Assembly (NCBI RefSeq): GCF_000204055.1
Contig: NW_006768781.1
Span: 515,940 to 579,939 of the forward strand
Reading direction: 5' to 3'
Origin: Melampsora larici-populina 98AG31
Taxonomy: Eukaryota; Basidiomycota; Pucciniomycetes; Pucciniales; Melampsoraceae
DNA: 64,000 nt
Shown here: piece after piece, positions 22,928-38,828 of the stretch
Position numbering within the stretch: position 1 is the first letter of the stretch
How the letters are laid out: each line of letters opens with the position of its first letter
Made by a program: the position numbers and the translations under genes
Notes under the pieces: generated by a model
The model's database searches: none
The model's input: the letters and a program-made list of their open reading frames with translations, nothing else
Told to the model about the DNA's origin: nothing

Positions 22928-24956
22928 ATGTCCGAAGAAAACAGAATTGTTACCAACCTAGAGAAGTTCAATGATAATGTGAAGAGGACCAGTCAGCGAC
23001 TATCTAACAGAGCGGGATCAGCACCTTTAGAAGACAGACCTTTTACATCTGGCACAACCATTGAGACCAATAAAGGCACCGACACCACCAACAGCGCTAG
23101 AGGTGCTCCGTCAAGAGGCAGGGGTAGAACCCGGGGGAAAAAATTGACAGCTGTCAATACCAGAGCTAGTGCCGCTGCTCAAACCCTCGCCACCGAAGCT
23201 GCAGCTGCAGCTGCCGCCACTGCCTCAGCTAACACAGACACATTGACCTCTGATGCTTCTGCCAACCCAACCAGGAATGTTGTGAATCCTACCAATAAGG
23301 AAAACCCAGCTTTGAATACCAATCCAGATGAGGATCTGAGTAACAGCATAGGAGATACCTCGGGACCTACAGGTCAAATTGAACGAGACGAGACTACTGA
23401 AAATTTGACTTGTAAGCAAATTGTCACTGCGACCCTTTTAACTTTACCCACCAAGGTGCTGCCATGCAAAGCAATGCCACATGTCATCCATGTGTAGCCA
23501 TCATTTTGATGTTGCCTCCAACTGAGAGATGTTCCCAAATACGATGGATCCTGACCTGGTTTGGTTTTACTCTTCATAATTTCTGCTTGTCTGGGTTCAG
23601 CTACACAATCCCCCGCACGTCAAAGCACCATTACCAGAGCAGGTATAAGTCCTCCTAGACTCTAGAGGCTTCCATTCTTGGCTGGCGGCCAACGGCCTCG
23701 CAGTCTTACCAGCATCAGATCTTTTGTCTGCTTCAGTCACCGTTAACACCTCCGGCAACGTGAACTCAGTCACTAAATGCACGTCAGTCCCAACTGCAAA
23801 GCCTGTGCAGAAGAACAAAAACATTGGTTTTGTTGATCTCTCGAATATCGACAACGCAGAGAGTGACGGGGCCAAAAACTCTAGGGCGGCCGAGACTACT
23901 AAAGGACCTGAACCTACTACCGCAGACAAGGATGGTAAAGCTGAGGTTGATGACAAAGGAATTGATTCAAACGGTTTAGTCTCTCTGTTGGACTACTTTG
24001 ACAAGAAAATGAAAGGCCCCAAGGGCTATATACCTCCAAGCGTCTTCAACACTCAATGGCTGAAACAAGACCTCATCCAACAAAGCTTTTGTAGTTGCAC
24101 TACTCAAGAGAAGGTCAATCACGTCCACATTGGAATGCCTGTTCCTCTAGAGTGGAAAATGTTGTTTGGGGAATGGGTTGTTGTGTTTGACCTATTCGTG
24201 GCCTATCTTTGATTCTACGAACACGGGAATCTAGCGGATAGATTTGTCACTCATAAAGCAACGGTCATGGAGATCAAGAAAGAGAATTTCAACTGGCCCA
24301 TGGCCTTCAGGTACAACATCGCCATTCGTACCACGGTTATGACTGTTTGAAATGCCAACGTGAAAGTTGCGAACCCTGCCGTTAGAAACAAACAAATCGA
24401 GCGTAATGCCTTTCGAGATACGGAACAATTTGGAGATTTTTTACCAGCTTTCAACGACATCAACCCTTACGCTGATGGGTGTGTCAAAGCCACCTTCAAT
24501 CCAATTACTGGAGAAGATATGCACAATGCTCTGTTATCTCAAAACTCGGTCACCGGCTCCTCTGCCGACGTGCATAGTAACAACCTGCACTTTGAAAATG
24601 TCCCTTTCGGTACTGGTTTATACAATGTCAGCAATCACGGACCTAGCAAACCAAACGCCAGGTCGTGGGCTCACACCAACCAACCGATTTACAATGGACC
24701 AGGTGGCTCACCCCACACCTATTGGGAGGATCGTTGAACCGGTGGAAGAAATGTTTGAGGTAGAGGTCGCGGGGGTGGATGGCACAATAATTTGAGCAGA
24801 GACCGTAGTCCCCCCACACGCAGATCCAATGAAAATTCTTGCAGAGGCGAAGGTGGCGGGTCGTGGTGTCGGGATGATAGACAAGACAACCGTCACGCTG
24901 AAGACCGAGATCATCACGGTGGGAAATATTTCACTGGAAATGGAAAGGCGAAGTAA
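22928..24956 (+). pseudogene. Gag-like ORF of a DIRS/Ngaro-type retrotransposon
   Basis: Begins MSEENRIVTNLEKFNDN, then an Ala/Thr/Asn-rich low-complexity region with an Arg/Gly stretch (SRGRGRTRGKK). A possible intron lies at about 23412-23600, followed by a segment with LPASDLLSASVTVNTSG, a conserved central part (FNTQWLKQDL, FRYNIAIRTTV, FGDFLPAFNDINPY) and an RGG/RD-rich tail (RGRGRGGGWHNN, SWCRDDRQDNRH). TGA codons at 24210, 24348, 24735 and 24756 each replace an expected arginine. Its role would be nucleocapsid. The identification rests on position upstream of the RT and on composition. Confidence 0.6.
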
Positions 24957-25179
24957 GCCTTGCAAGAATTTGGTTTCTTTTGAATTGGTTTACTCTTATG
25001 AGTTCCCTACATACCTAGGGTGTTTTGAGTACCTTTTGGCAGCCATCATGTTTTCAGCCACTAAAACATATAAAAAAATGTTACTTCTTGTTTGTTTGTT
25101 CCCGCTTTGCAATGATGATCCTGTGTTAGATTGGGCACTCTGTTGTTGTGGCTTCCGATGTTGTCCTTGAACATTCCTA

Positions 25180-27059
25180 TTGGATTGTGATCTTGCAATT
25201 CATTCTGTGTTGATTGGTGTCAATGACCGCATGTCTGACGTAATTTTGCCTACCTTGTCCGTAAACTTCTTTCGACCGTTTCATAGAGAGCCTCAAGAAA
25301 TTGAAGGTGTGCGTCCAACACCTGGACCTTGTCATCAAACCCTTCCACGTGTCGTTCCTGAGGTACAAAAGTCAGGGAAGGTCAAGATGATTCCTTATGG
25401 GAATTCGGGAAGCTCTTGCTGTGGAAGGTGGCCTGATGAAGAAGCAAGCTGCGAATTGAATATACCTAAGTGGCGCTCCTTGGTAGACCAACTAGAGATA
25501 GGAGGTGACGCACCGGAGGTCTTGAAGGGTTGCAAAGAAGGTTTCCACCAAGGTATCCCCCAACACGACATGGGGTCACGTAGGTGGTTCACTCCAAAGA
25601 ACCACGAGTCAGCTATCCTGGCTGAGGAGAAGATCAAAAACACACTTGCAAAAGAAAAGAGAGCTGTGCGGATCTTCGGTCCTTTTACTCACAAACAGGT
25701 GTATGCAAAGATTGGTTTCTTCCGTTCAAACCCAATGGGGAGCGTCCTTAATGGATACGGCTCCTTTCGGATTATAAATGATCTTTCTTTTCCTCATGAC
25801 AAACCAGAGACACCATCCGTAAACAGTTTTGTTGACAAGAAAGAGTTTGAAACCAGCTGGGACAATTTCAAGGCGGTGATTTGGTTTTTAAGAGGAATAA
25901 CGTAGACTTAATGTTAGCGTTGTTTGACTGGGAGAAGGCATATTGTCAGATAGCCACTCACCCGTCCCAATGGCGTTATCTATTCAACCTAGACCTGTAC
26001 AACCAATTGTGGATGGATACTTGAGTGCAATTCGGTGGTGTCTCCGGCTGCGGCGTGTTTGGACGACCGGCAGATCTGTGGCGGAAAATCAATGTAAAAG
26101 CCTTCAAATTGGAATCAGCCTTTTGATGGGTTGATGATAATTTGTTAGTAAAGGAAAGAACGAATAAAACCACGATTGCTGACATTGTCAAGTTAAGCAA
26201 CAAAATTGGTGTTCCCTCAAAACCAGAGAAGGTCCACAACTTTGCCGATGAGCAGAAATATATTGGATTTATCTGGAATGCCAAGGAGAGGACAGTTAGA
26301 CTCCCTGTCGAGAAATTAGAAGAAAGAAGAAAGCAACTCACGGAATTTCTCGCACCAAGAGCATCCTTTTACTTAAAAGATGCAGACCAATTTGTAGGAA
26401 GATTGGTGCATACTTGCTATATAGTTCCTCATCTTCAGTGCTGTATGCCTAGTCTATGGAGATGGAAAAAGGGATGGAAGAACTTATCAGCAAAAAGGAA
26501 GATCCCAAATGATGTACATGATGACCTTCAAGAATGGGATGAGGCACTGTGTACCTTTGATACAAGGAGAATAATTCCGTACACCACACCAATAGACCTA
26601 GATTGGGTCGGCGACGCATCATTGAATGGTATAGGTGTTTTGGTTGGTGGTAAACACTGGGCGCAATTTACTCTGATAAACGGTGGGAACGTGGGGTCTG
26701 GCAATGGTATTGTCCGAAACATTGCTTGGGCGGAAACTGTTGCGGTCCGTCTAGGCTTTATCATTATTAGCAAACTTCATAAAGTAGGTGGGCAACGTTA
26801 TGTTGTACTCACCGATAACACTACGTCCCAATCGGCTGTAGAAAAAAGGCGATCAGGTGACCGGGCGGTAAACATGGAATGGAAATCCATTCAAAAGCTA
26901 CTCTTGAAGTTGCACGCAGATGTGGTTGCCCATCGAGTGAAGTCCGGTGATAACATGGCCGATTTGCTCTTGAGAGGCCTTGATAGTAGAGATGTGGCAG
27001 ATATGATTTTGATTGACATGCCGGTTGATCTGAAACCGTTTGTTGTACAATGCCTGTGA
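25180..27059 (+). pseudogene. Reverse transcriptase-RNase H of DIRS/Ngaro-type element, frameshifted
   Basis: The N-terminal part is followed by RT motifs: GSFRIINDLSFP, LFDWEKAYCQIATHP, QFGGVSGCGVFGRPADLW, the catalytic WVDDNL (about 26127-26144), then KYIGFIWN and the thumb region. RNase H follows with DLDWVGDAS, AWAETVAVRLG and VLTDNTTSQS. WVDDNL in place of YxDD is typical of DIRS-order elements. One frameshift near 25888 separates the first part from the DWEKAY frame. TGA codons at 26022 and 26124 again sit at expected arginines. From 26142 to 27059 the frame is intact. Confidence 0.85.
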
Positions 27060-27170
27060 AATGCATCTGAATTTGATTCCTCTACTTCTTTTTGTGACAC
27101 TTGTGACACCTCAGAGTTTTTGCACCCAACCCGATAGCTGGAACTCTTGGGCCATTCAGGTTGACTTAGA

Positions 27171-27452
27171 TCACGCTCACACCCGATGCCCTGATGCCTC
27201 GTGGCGCCACGGCAGGGCTCAGGGCAAGGGCCGGGGCCTCGGCCTTGGCCATGCCCTGGCCCTTCTGTGTGATTTCGTGTTCTCTGTGCTCCAATGAGGG
27301 CGAGTTGGATTTGTTCCGTCTTTGCGGCAAATATCATGAAGGATGGTGGCATTATAATGTGTATAAATTGTTGAATTGTGCCATGTTTTTAAGGCCATGC
27401 GTGGCATAGGCCACGCCCTGGGCCACAAAAAAGTCACCGGGTGTGAGCGTGA
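27171..27452. mobile_element. hAT-type MITE inside the DIRS-like element
   Basis: 282 bp with inverted ends TCACGCTCACACCCG and a perfect 8-bp duplication GACTTAGA (27163-27170 and 27453-27460). The interior is GC-rich, with GGGCAAGGGCC and CCATGCCCTGGCC blocks. It splits the RT and recombinase genes and therefore inserted after the retrotransposon. Confidence 0.85.
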
Positions 27453-27591
27453 GACTTAGATCACAAAGCCTTGTTCACTCACAATCGCTCTTCCACCCCT
27501 TTTTTTGCTATCAATTGTTTTTAATCCTTGCTTGACTCTGGGTTTGACGTACCACATCATTCTGTAACATACCAGGTTCCACCCCATCAAC

Positions 27592-28626
27592 ATGGAGTTC
27601 TTAAGGGGACCTGATGTGACGGACTCCTCTACAGACGATCACATTAAAACTTACATCTTAAACGGTACCTGGGCATCTACAACTTTGAAGCACTATAACG
27701 CTGGAGTCGCGAAACTGATGTCGTATGCTTTGGAACGATGTGTTCACCAAAGTCGCCTTCTACCGTTACAACCCGACGTTCTCTATGACTTCGTCGTATG
27801 GGCTAGTCCACTTTTATCCATGAATGATTCAACCCAAGGATCTCCGCTGATCAAGTCAACAACCGTTTGGTCTTATCTATCGGGCATAAAAGCTTGGCAC
27901 CTCCTGCACGATCTCAAGTATCCCCACGACGCAACACCACAAGTAGAGGCCATACTGACAGCAGCGGCAAAACTAGAGCTACTGAAAGCCCCAAAGGTTG
28001 TGAAAAACCCAGTCATGGTAAAACACTTGTTCATGTTGTTAGAGACTCTCTCCGGCGGTAGTTTACAGCAGCAAGTAGCTTATACCGTGGCACTGGTGGC
28101 CTTTTGGGGCATGGCCCGGCTGGGCGAATTGCTGAAGTCCTCGACCAAGGTGAATCAAGTAAAGGTCAAAGACATCATATGGCACCCAAATTATAGATAC
28201 TGCATTATCAGGATTTGAGAAGCAAAGACGGCTACGGTCGGGGAGGTTCAGGAGATTCATTGTAAACATCAGAACTCTTTGTTGGACCCAGTAGGGGCTG
28301 TTAAGTGTTTAATTGCCAGTTCAGGCGCGACCAAGGACAACAACTTATTTTCTTATCCAACCAACGGAAAACATGTGACTCTGACAAAGGCTTGCGCCAT
28401 GAAGTTATTTGATGATGTATGGAAAGACAAAATTGGTGGGAGACTCACGGGTCACTCTTTCTGTGTAGGAGGTGCTTCGTTGAGGTGAAATTTAGAAACT
28501 CCAATAGAAGAGATTGTAGCAGTAGGGCGTTGGAAATATAAAGCTCACAAACTTTACATTAGAGAATTTGATGATCATGATCTGTGTAATACTGTCAATT
28601 TGTTGAACAACCTTAGGTTTCCTTGA
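27592..28626 (+). pseudogene. Tyrosine recombinase of DIRS/Ngaro-type element, catalytically damaged
   Basis: Starts MEFLRGPDVTDSSTDDHIK. A SAM-like N-terminal half (STTLKHYNAGVAKLMSYA) is followed by the catalytic domain: GMARLGELL with the first arginine, GHSFxVGGASLR, GRWKYKAHKLYIREF with the nucleophile tyrosine. In place of the expected HxxR the sequence reads H-S-F-C (TGT at 28462-28464, CGT-to-TGT), losing the second catalytic arginine. TGA stops at 28216 and 28486 break the frame. The recombinase would integrate the circular cDNA of the element. Its order after RT-RNase H is diagnostic for YR retrotransposons. Confidence 0.87.
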
Positions 28627-28919
28627 TAAGCTCGGTTAATCTGTGCAGCTACGAAATGAAGGAATATCTGTGCGCCCTTGTTTAGAGGCCTTTCGGTATT
28701 TTTTTTTGTGTCTCTTAGCAACTTTAGTTTGCAGAGCCACCGTGTTTGCTTGGAGGGGACCTTGACACTGGCCACCGTAGTTGGGAGTTCTCAGGCTCAG
28801 GACGATGCCCTGAGTCAAGGGGAAGAGCTCTCCCATCTACAGAGGCAGGTGTCCCCTACCGCCCCCTTCTCAAAGCCCCCCCCCAAGAAACCTAAACCTC
28901 CCCAACATTAGGGAAGTTG

Positions 28920-31838
<2,919 letters not shown>

Positions 31839-34034
31839 GTTGAAGTTGAGATGCTACACAAGTTGAGTAGTTGATAAACCTGTGAACGATCGATGAGAAT
31901 GAGTCAAAAAGGACCGAGAAAAGGGTGATATCCGGATATGAGAGGGTAAGATGATTGAGGCGTAACCAGCGAATGTGATGATGATGATGACGATAATATG
32001 TGGTAGTAATCGATGTGTAGGAGAGTGAGGAAGGGGAAGACGACTTACCAAACCTGTTGTTGAAGTAAAGTTGATTGAAGTTGAGATATTGGTAATTGGT
32101 AATTGGTAAAGTCGAAGTGTTCAATTGCCAAAGAGATAACAGCTGATATCAAATCAATCAATTAATAAAAGAATCCTTAAGTTCTAATTTGTAATTTGAA
32201 TTTAGAGGTTTAAGTTTCTAGAAAGGGTTATTGACTTTCTCAAACAAAACACTTAATTCAAATGATCTTATCTGCTGTTTCCTAAACTTTGATGAACTTT
32301 GGTATTTTAACTCTTTTGGACTGCTTGCATTGTCCTCATAATCCCGAGGCGGAGAAAGCGTTTGTCTAACTAAAAAATGTATATCTTCAGAAGGGTTAGG
32401 TCCATCGATCGAGATGGATATGGTTGACAATTCTTTCAATCTCTATGAACTTTCATTCCTTGACGACACCGTTTTAACTCAGTTTCCAGAGAAACTTTGA
32501 TCGAATATAGATATGATGGTCAAAAGAAGAAGTGAAAGTGTTGGTTATTTGAGGATCATTAAAGGACATCTTAGCATCCATTCAATCTACCAAATTCACG
32601 CAAACAACGGGCTGGATTCATGCATGGTGCTGAATAATCAAATGAACTCGCTTCATCTCGCTTCATAAACAAGAGGCCCTTTCCTCCAACCCTTTATGAA
32701 AACAATTGTCAATAAACAGAGAGTTGACGGAGTTGGTGTACCAGCCGGAAACAGCAAAGACAGAATGGAATACGGTTTCCTCATGTGATTGCGATTCTAG
32801 ATTCCAAGGCACGCTGTCATTCAAGACTTTTGACCAATTGCTATGCATCATATTGATCCGCAATCGATTTGAACTTGAGATCAGGAATCACACTTCTTCA
32901 TGTATGTAAGAGGTTGCATCTATGGATAAACTTTGCTGTGGGACATCCAGGAATCTCGCTATTATGTATCATCAGGTATCATCTCGTCTGGCATTCCCAT
33001 GTGAAGCAATGAAATTTCTTGTTTTGTGTTTGTGACACTCGAAAATGTTTCTGGTGCAAGTTGATGTTCCCCATAAAGCTTGGCACTGCAAGATGAGCCG
33101 ACGTGAAACGGAAGAAATTGATCACCGAGTTGTCCAGAGTTGCAGTCAGTCTTGGTTTCTATGTTTTTTTCCAAAATGTAGCTCATCGTCTTGAATGTAT
33201 TGCCTTCATCCTTTGTGCTATGTTGGGTTATTGATTTCCACAGCTTTTAACCCTGGATCATTCTGAAGATCTCAAAATATGTTGATACCATGATGTTGAG
33301 CTTGGAGATAACCTTCGGCTAATAATAATGCTGAAGCTCTACTCTCAAGGGATCAATGACACTCTTTAGGAATCTCAACTGACTTGACTATATGATAAAC
33401 TTTAGTAAAAAAAAACGATATTTACAAAAGAAAGACCAAACTGAAATCTAAAACAAAGATTAATCAAAAACATGACAAAAATCTAACAGAGATAAAAATA
33501 AAATGAATGATATATTAAATTAAAAGATGGACAGGAAAACCCCAGAGATATGAGAAAAAGATTGGCTCTTTCAAATGCTTTGATTGGTTTTTTAATGGAT
33601 CTCTTGCAAAATATAAATAATTTCTAATTTCTTTTGAATACGAAACATTAAAGGAAAGAAGAAATGGAAAAAAATATATTAGGATTTAACATTCGAATGG
33701 GATGATGATCACAACACTATGAAATTTTTTAAAAAAAAAAAAAATCAAATAGAAAAACCAAAACGTATTTATGTGTATGTGTATGAAAAAAAAGTTAAAT
33801 TTTTTAAAGAAAATTAAACACAGATATCTTCCTTTTCTCATTAAATCAGTTCCTAAAAATCACAAAAAAAAGACAACAAAATAAAAAACTAATATGAAAT
33901 GAAAGATGAAAAACATAAAAACCAAAATCAAAAAGAACGAGTTAAAGAAAAACTCAACAACGATAAGAAATTCAAATCATAGAATATATAACAAGTTTGA
34001 TCAAAATCAAAAGGGAAGAGAAAAACAAATAAAC
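31839..34034. other. Intergenic: UBC4 upstream and HSF 3' region
   Basis: Divided between the UBC4 promoter side and the long AT-rich 3' region of the HSF-domain gene (33400-34030). No coding frame is supported. Confidence 0.4.
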
Positions 34035-36923
34035 TCAAGATCTTCTTGGAGCAGGTGGAGGTAAATTCGAAAGATCCATAGATCCAGTTGCCGGTCTTTT
34101 CTTACCTTTGATGACTCCATCAGAACTGTTGGCTTGTAGATCTGATCCAGATGTACCAGGTCTATCAGGATAAGCTGGGGAACTAGGATAACTTGTGAGA
34201 GTTAATCCATTGAAGGCAGTTGGATCTAATGATAATGGTCTGTTACGTTGTTCGGGAAAATCGGAAACTGATGGTGAATGATCTTTTTGTGGTAATCTTT
34301 GATGGTCATGTTCGGTGATTCGAAATGTCGGTTGAGTGTCTTCTGTAGGTCTTGCAAAGAGCTCTTGGGTTGGAAATGGGAATCCAACTTTACAAAATAA
34401 CAAAAGTTCATATCAGTTCTTGTTGATGAATGGTCAAACAACGATCAAAACAACTTACCATTTCCGTTGGTAAGCACTTGTAGCGTACGATACATCCTAC
34501 CACATACATCTACTAGAACATCCTGACGTCGTCTAGTCTCATAAAGCTCTCGATAAAGAGCTTCATAACCTTCACCGACTCCATGAAACCTAGCAATCAT
34601 TTCATTTCTAAAGCTCGCAAAGTTTTCGTTTGGTTCACTGTTCATTGTGTTACATGAATCAAGTGGTAATCCCAAAAGATTATGATTCATTTGTAGATTA
34701 GTAGGATCAAAGTGACCACTAAATGGTGATAATACTTCAGGCTCAAGTCCTGCTGTATCAACCGTACGAGGCGAATAAGATTGAGATCCGTTTGTATGTA
34801 ATTGATTCGAAGGAACCGATAACTTTTGCGAATAAACTTGAGATGGGATCGATATGGATGATCGATGTGAAGCCGAATCAGGAGGAAGTGATGAAAAGTT
34901 TGAAGTCATCTCACCATCAGGTTTTTTAGATTTTTCTGGTAAGAGAGATTGAGTTGGATTGATTGAAGGAGGAGGGTAAGAAAAAGATGGATGTGGTATA
35001 TGACTCATGCTGAATGCTCTAGTAGGTGAGATGGGATAAGGTGGTGGAGGTGGAGCATGAAGATGTGGATTAAGAGTTTGTAACGGTGATGGACCTCCAC
35101 TAGGAATAAAAGCACTATGATCATTGATCATACTACAATTCGTCGTAGTCCGTGAAGCTTGAGGATGTATAAAGAAATTCGTAAGGTTCATAGAAGTTAC
35201 ATCCTTGCGTGGGAATGAGCTTGATTCACTCTCGAGAGGTTTCCGTCTGATTTGTTCAAGTAGATCTGGTCTACCTCTATGGAATTTATGATGAATAAAC
35301 TCCCATGATGCGTTATTATCATTCCCACGTTGACCTCGTGGAGTTTTATTGACTTTGTGAAATCCATACATATTCAACTGACGAACAAAGCTCGAGAAAT
35401 TGCTAGAGTGGAACTCAAAGGTATGGTAAGCTCAGGTTACACATATATGAGCGTATAAATGAGATATTTGACTGACTTGTGTTTGAAATGTTTGGGTAAC
35501 ACAACTTTACTAAACTCCTGAACGTTGGTGACGGTAAATGACTGACCATTCGAGTTGAACGAAATTAAATGTTGAAATGAGGGATCGAGTAGCATCTAGG
35601 TAAAAATTGTAAGACTGCGCTCAGTCGACCATCTCACATATATGCTCAAAGTCGAACCTCGCTGAACATATTTCAACTCACATTGTAGACCTTGTAGACA
35701 AATGCACCGGCTCCTACTCCACCCTTCTGAGCAATGATCGCAGCCGAGTTGTGGGGGTCCACCATCATATTACCGCCCACGCCAATCCGACCAGCAACAT
35801 TAGGACCGATAGAGCTAGTGGAGTTACTCGGATGACGAACATGAGACGAAGTTGGATGGGTAGCAGAGCCATTTGATTGTGGTGATCGGGTATCTTTGGT
35901 AGGCAGAAGTTGAGATACAGGTACCGAAGAAAGTGGAGTTGATGAAAGGAAAAAATTAGCTGACGGGCCATCTTCTGAAGAGTTTGATGACGAAGAAGAT
36001 GAGATCTGGGATAAATCATTGGGCCGCAAACCAGATGGAAGTGATTGATAGGTGTTTGTGGTTGTACTTGAACAGGTTGGAGGAGGTGACATGAAAGCCG
36101 TTTGAGAGTCGGTTAAAGAGATTGGAATGAGCGGACGAGGCGAAAGAATGAATTGATGAGCTGCTTGAGCGCTCAGCGGAGTAGTAGTCCCACTCTGATC
36201 AATCTCAAGGTGAGTATGAGGTAGGGTAGAACTAGTAGAGATGCAAAGTGAAGCCTTGTTTCGAGCAGAAAACCCTGTAGGACGACGATATTGTGAGCCA
36301 TGGTTGGAGATTGAGGAGGCAGATTGCTGGAGATCTGGTTCATTTTTGATGTGATCATTATAATTTAGACTCGAATGGGATTGCTGTTTCTGAGGTTGTG
36401 AAGGTTTGATAATATTAGAATTAGGATTAGAATCAGAATTATTGGAATTAGAATCCGTGGAAGTAGTAGCACTAGGATCACAAGTATGTTGGGTAGACAT
36501 GCTATTATTATTGTGAATATGATTAGTATTGGAAGAAGTCGTGATTTCTGATCGATCTAGTTGATTAATGTGGTGAGGAATTTGAGAGTGAAGATCAGTT
36601 CTAAGTTGTTGTTGAGTTGAGAGTGAATGAAGAGGTGAAAGAGGAGATGAATCGGATTTAGGTAGATGACCGTGAGCCGAGTAAAATGTCAGATCGGGAT
36701 TAGTTGTTGGTTGAGGTGGGATTGGAGAGGTGGTAATGATATTATTAGGACTGAGCTTGTTAGTATTAACATTATTGTGATTTCCATTGAGCTTTAAATG
36801 TTGATGCTGTTGTTCTTGATGATGGTGATGATGATGATTAAGTTGATGAGATTGAGGATAAAGCGAAACTAACAATGTCTGTTTTGTTGAGATGGTGGAT
36901 TGGATCAAGTCATCAGTTTTCAT
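34035..36923 (-). CDS. HSF-type DNA-binding domain transcription factor
   Basis: Four exons: 36923-35682, 35595-35477, 35402-34459 and 34387-34035, totalling 2658 nt (885 aa). A long His/Asn/Gln/Ser-rich N-terminus (about 400 aa, with a six-His run) precedes the HSF domain at about residues 405-510: AFVYKVYNMLLDPSFQHLIS, FTVTNVQEFSKVVLP, NNFSSFVRQLNMYGFHKVNK and RGRPDLLEQIRRKP. The recognition helix SSFVRQLNMYGFHKV is complete. Downstream is a Pro/Ser-rich region, a short helical segment (GEGYEALYRELYETRRRQD) and a basic KGKKRP patch. KVNKTPRGQR after the recognition helix is more like Sfl1/Mga1-type factors than classical Hsf1. TGA just upstream of ATG 36923 supports that start, although further 5' exons are possible. 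It acts in the nucleus; targets cannot be inferred. Confidence 0.9.
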
Positions 36924-38200
36924 TCAAAATCAGATCACAGCTCAGCAAGATGAGACTAGAGGGATACGCATTAAATTCACATTACTGATCCCATTGTTAA
37001 TTTGATTTCTATACGTTTGTCCTTCATGCTCACTGTCCTCGAGATTAGGTGACTTCAATGGCTGATTGAAGTGATTTAATTTTAGTCCATTCGATTCATC
37101 TTCACACTTTTTAGCCTTGCCAAACCAAAAAGTTTAGAAAAATCAAACCAAGTTAGAATCAGTTACTTTGAGCTATTCGCTTTATTCTCCGCGTAATTCA
37201 AGATGGTCATGGTCAAGATAATGATAATGTTGTGAGACAAGGCGTGTAGATAAATATATATATCGTAGGATTAGAGTAAATGAGTGCATATATCACTTGA
37301 TTTATTTCCTCACAAGGATTATCAACATCTCAATTAAGCCTAGTCACTTGATTATCATTGAAGCAACTAGCAATAACAAAGAAATCATCACGATTGAAAG
37401 TATCACTACTATTACTAGGATGATCACTAACATTATCGCTAACACTACCATTACTACTGACCAGACTAGTATTACTCGATTCGTCGGATTCCATGCTTTA
37501 ATTTTGTTTTGATCAAATGTTGGATCAAATTTGCTAAAGAAAAACAACACCCAAACAAACAAAACAAACAAACAAATCAAGTCGTGATCAGAATCGAATG
37601 TTCTCTTTCTTTTTTCGATGAATCGAATACAAAGAATAGAAACTTACGTATCTGTACGGTGAAAGAAGGCGTCTCACGAGACTGGGTCGGTACCGTTTAA
37701 AAAAGAAAGAATCTATAAAAGATAAATTGGTGACAGCTCAAATGAAAGACAGAGAAAGAAGGGCAGCAAGTGAGACGGAATAGGATGGGGTGCAATAGGG
37801 TTTTGGGGACTGGGTTGTGAAGGAATTGAAGAGTCAGATCAGGAAAGGATAGAAGCACGAAGAATCGAAGATGGAAATGGAAAACTTGGCTTAGATGAGA
37901 AAATGGTTGAAGGATGGTGAATTGTGATGAACTGAGAGACTGCAAGTTGAATGGGAAATCAAAGTGAAAGAAAGAAATGCGAGAGCAAAAGGAAGTCAGA
38001 GATCGAAAGCAAAGGAAACGGAAAACTGGCCGAGGAGACAAAAGAGAGTAGAACCCTTCTTCCTTGCCTCCCACCAGAGACCCAAGCCACTTTGAGCCCC
38101 ACACCAATTCTATTGCAGACCGTGCACACCCTAAAAGTTATCCACAACTATATTGGTATCGGCACAGACAAACTCAAATTCAATTCAATCAAATCAGTTC
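36924..38200. other. HSF gene upstream region
   Basis: Probably the 5' leader and promoter of the HSF-domain gene; 37740-38030 is a long pyrimidine-rich tract when read on the minus strand. A short upstream frame is listed separately. Confidence 0.4.
37330..37494 (-). other. Possible upstream ORF of the HSF gene
   Basis: ATG at 37494 opens a 54-codon frame, MESDESSNTSLVSSNGSVSD onward, ending TGA at 37330-37332. The composition (Ser/Asn/Asp) resembles the HSF protein, so it could be an upstream ORF or a 5' exon. Unproven. Confidence 0.3.
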
Positions 38201-38828
38201 AAACTTCAAGCACCAGAACATAAAAAGATGGGAATATCATTTCATCAAAGATTTTGAAATGATTTATTTTATTTATTTTGGAATTGTATTCAGATTGGCT
38301 CAATTCATCTCACATAGTCTGCTAAAATTGATTTTACTTACATAATTCCTCTTCAAATGTGAGTTCTTTTGACTAAAAAATATGTTCAAAATAAAATGAA
38401 GCTTTCTCAAACCATCATCAGATTCAATTCAATCAAGTCGTTAGAATTGGATATGGTCCACATATCATGAGATAAACTTCAATTGAGGATCATTTGACAG
38501 TTCATGACTTTGTAAAAATGATGATTTTAAGCTTGGCATGGTTTTGTGGTTTGCTGTGGTGTCTTCCAACTGTGCTAAAAAATTTAGATGAACCACCTGG
38601 CTGTTTGAGATGACTGATGAACATCATTTCGAAAAAAAAAATCTAAAAACTGATTCATCTTAAGTTTTCTCCCGCAGGCATGTGGCATGGTGTTTATTGA
38701 ATCATGCTGATCGACACAAAAGTAAGATCCATGACCTCATCGGAATTGACCGATCTCGTGGTCCATGGAGAAGAAAGTTCAAGACAAATCGGTCTTGTTT
38801 TGCTCACCGATGAATCAGGATCATGATA

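Noticed and set aside
32663..32909. Overlapping frames on both strands
   Set aside because: Mutually antisense, no domain, in the spacer between UBC4 and HSF.
37697..38107. 136-codon minus-strand Phe/Ser/Leu-rich frame
   Set aside because: A pyrimidine-rich leader tract upstream of the HSF gene explains the composition.
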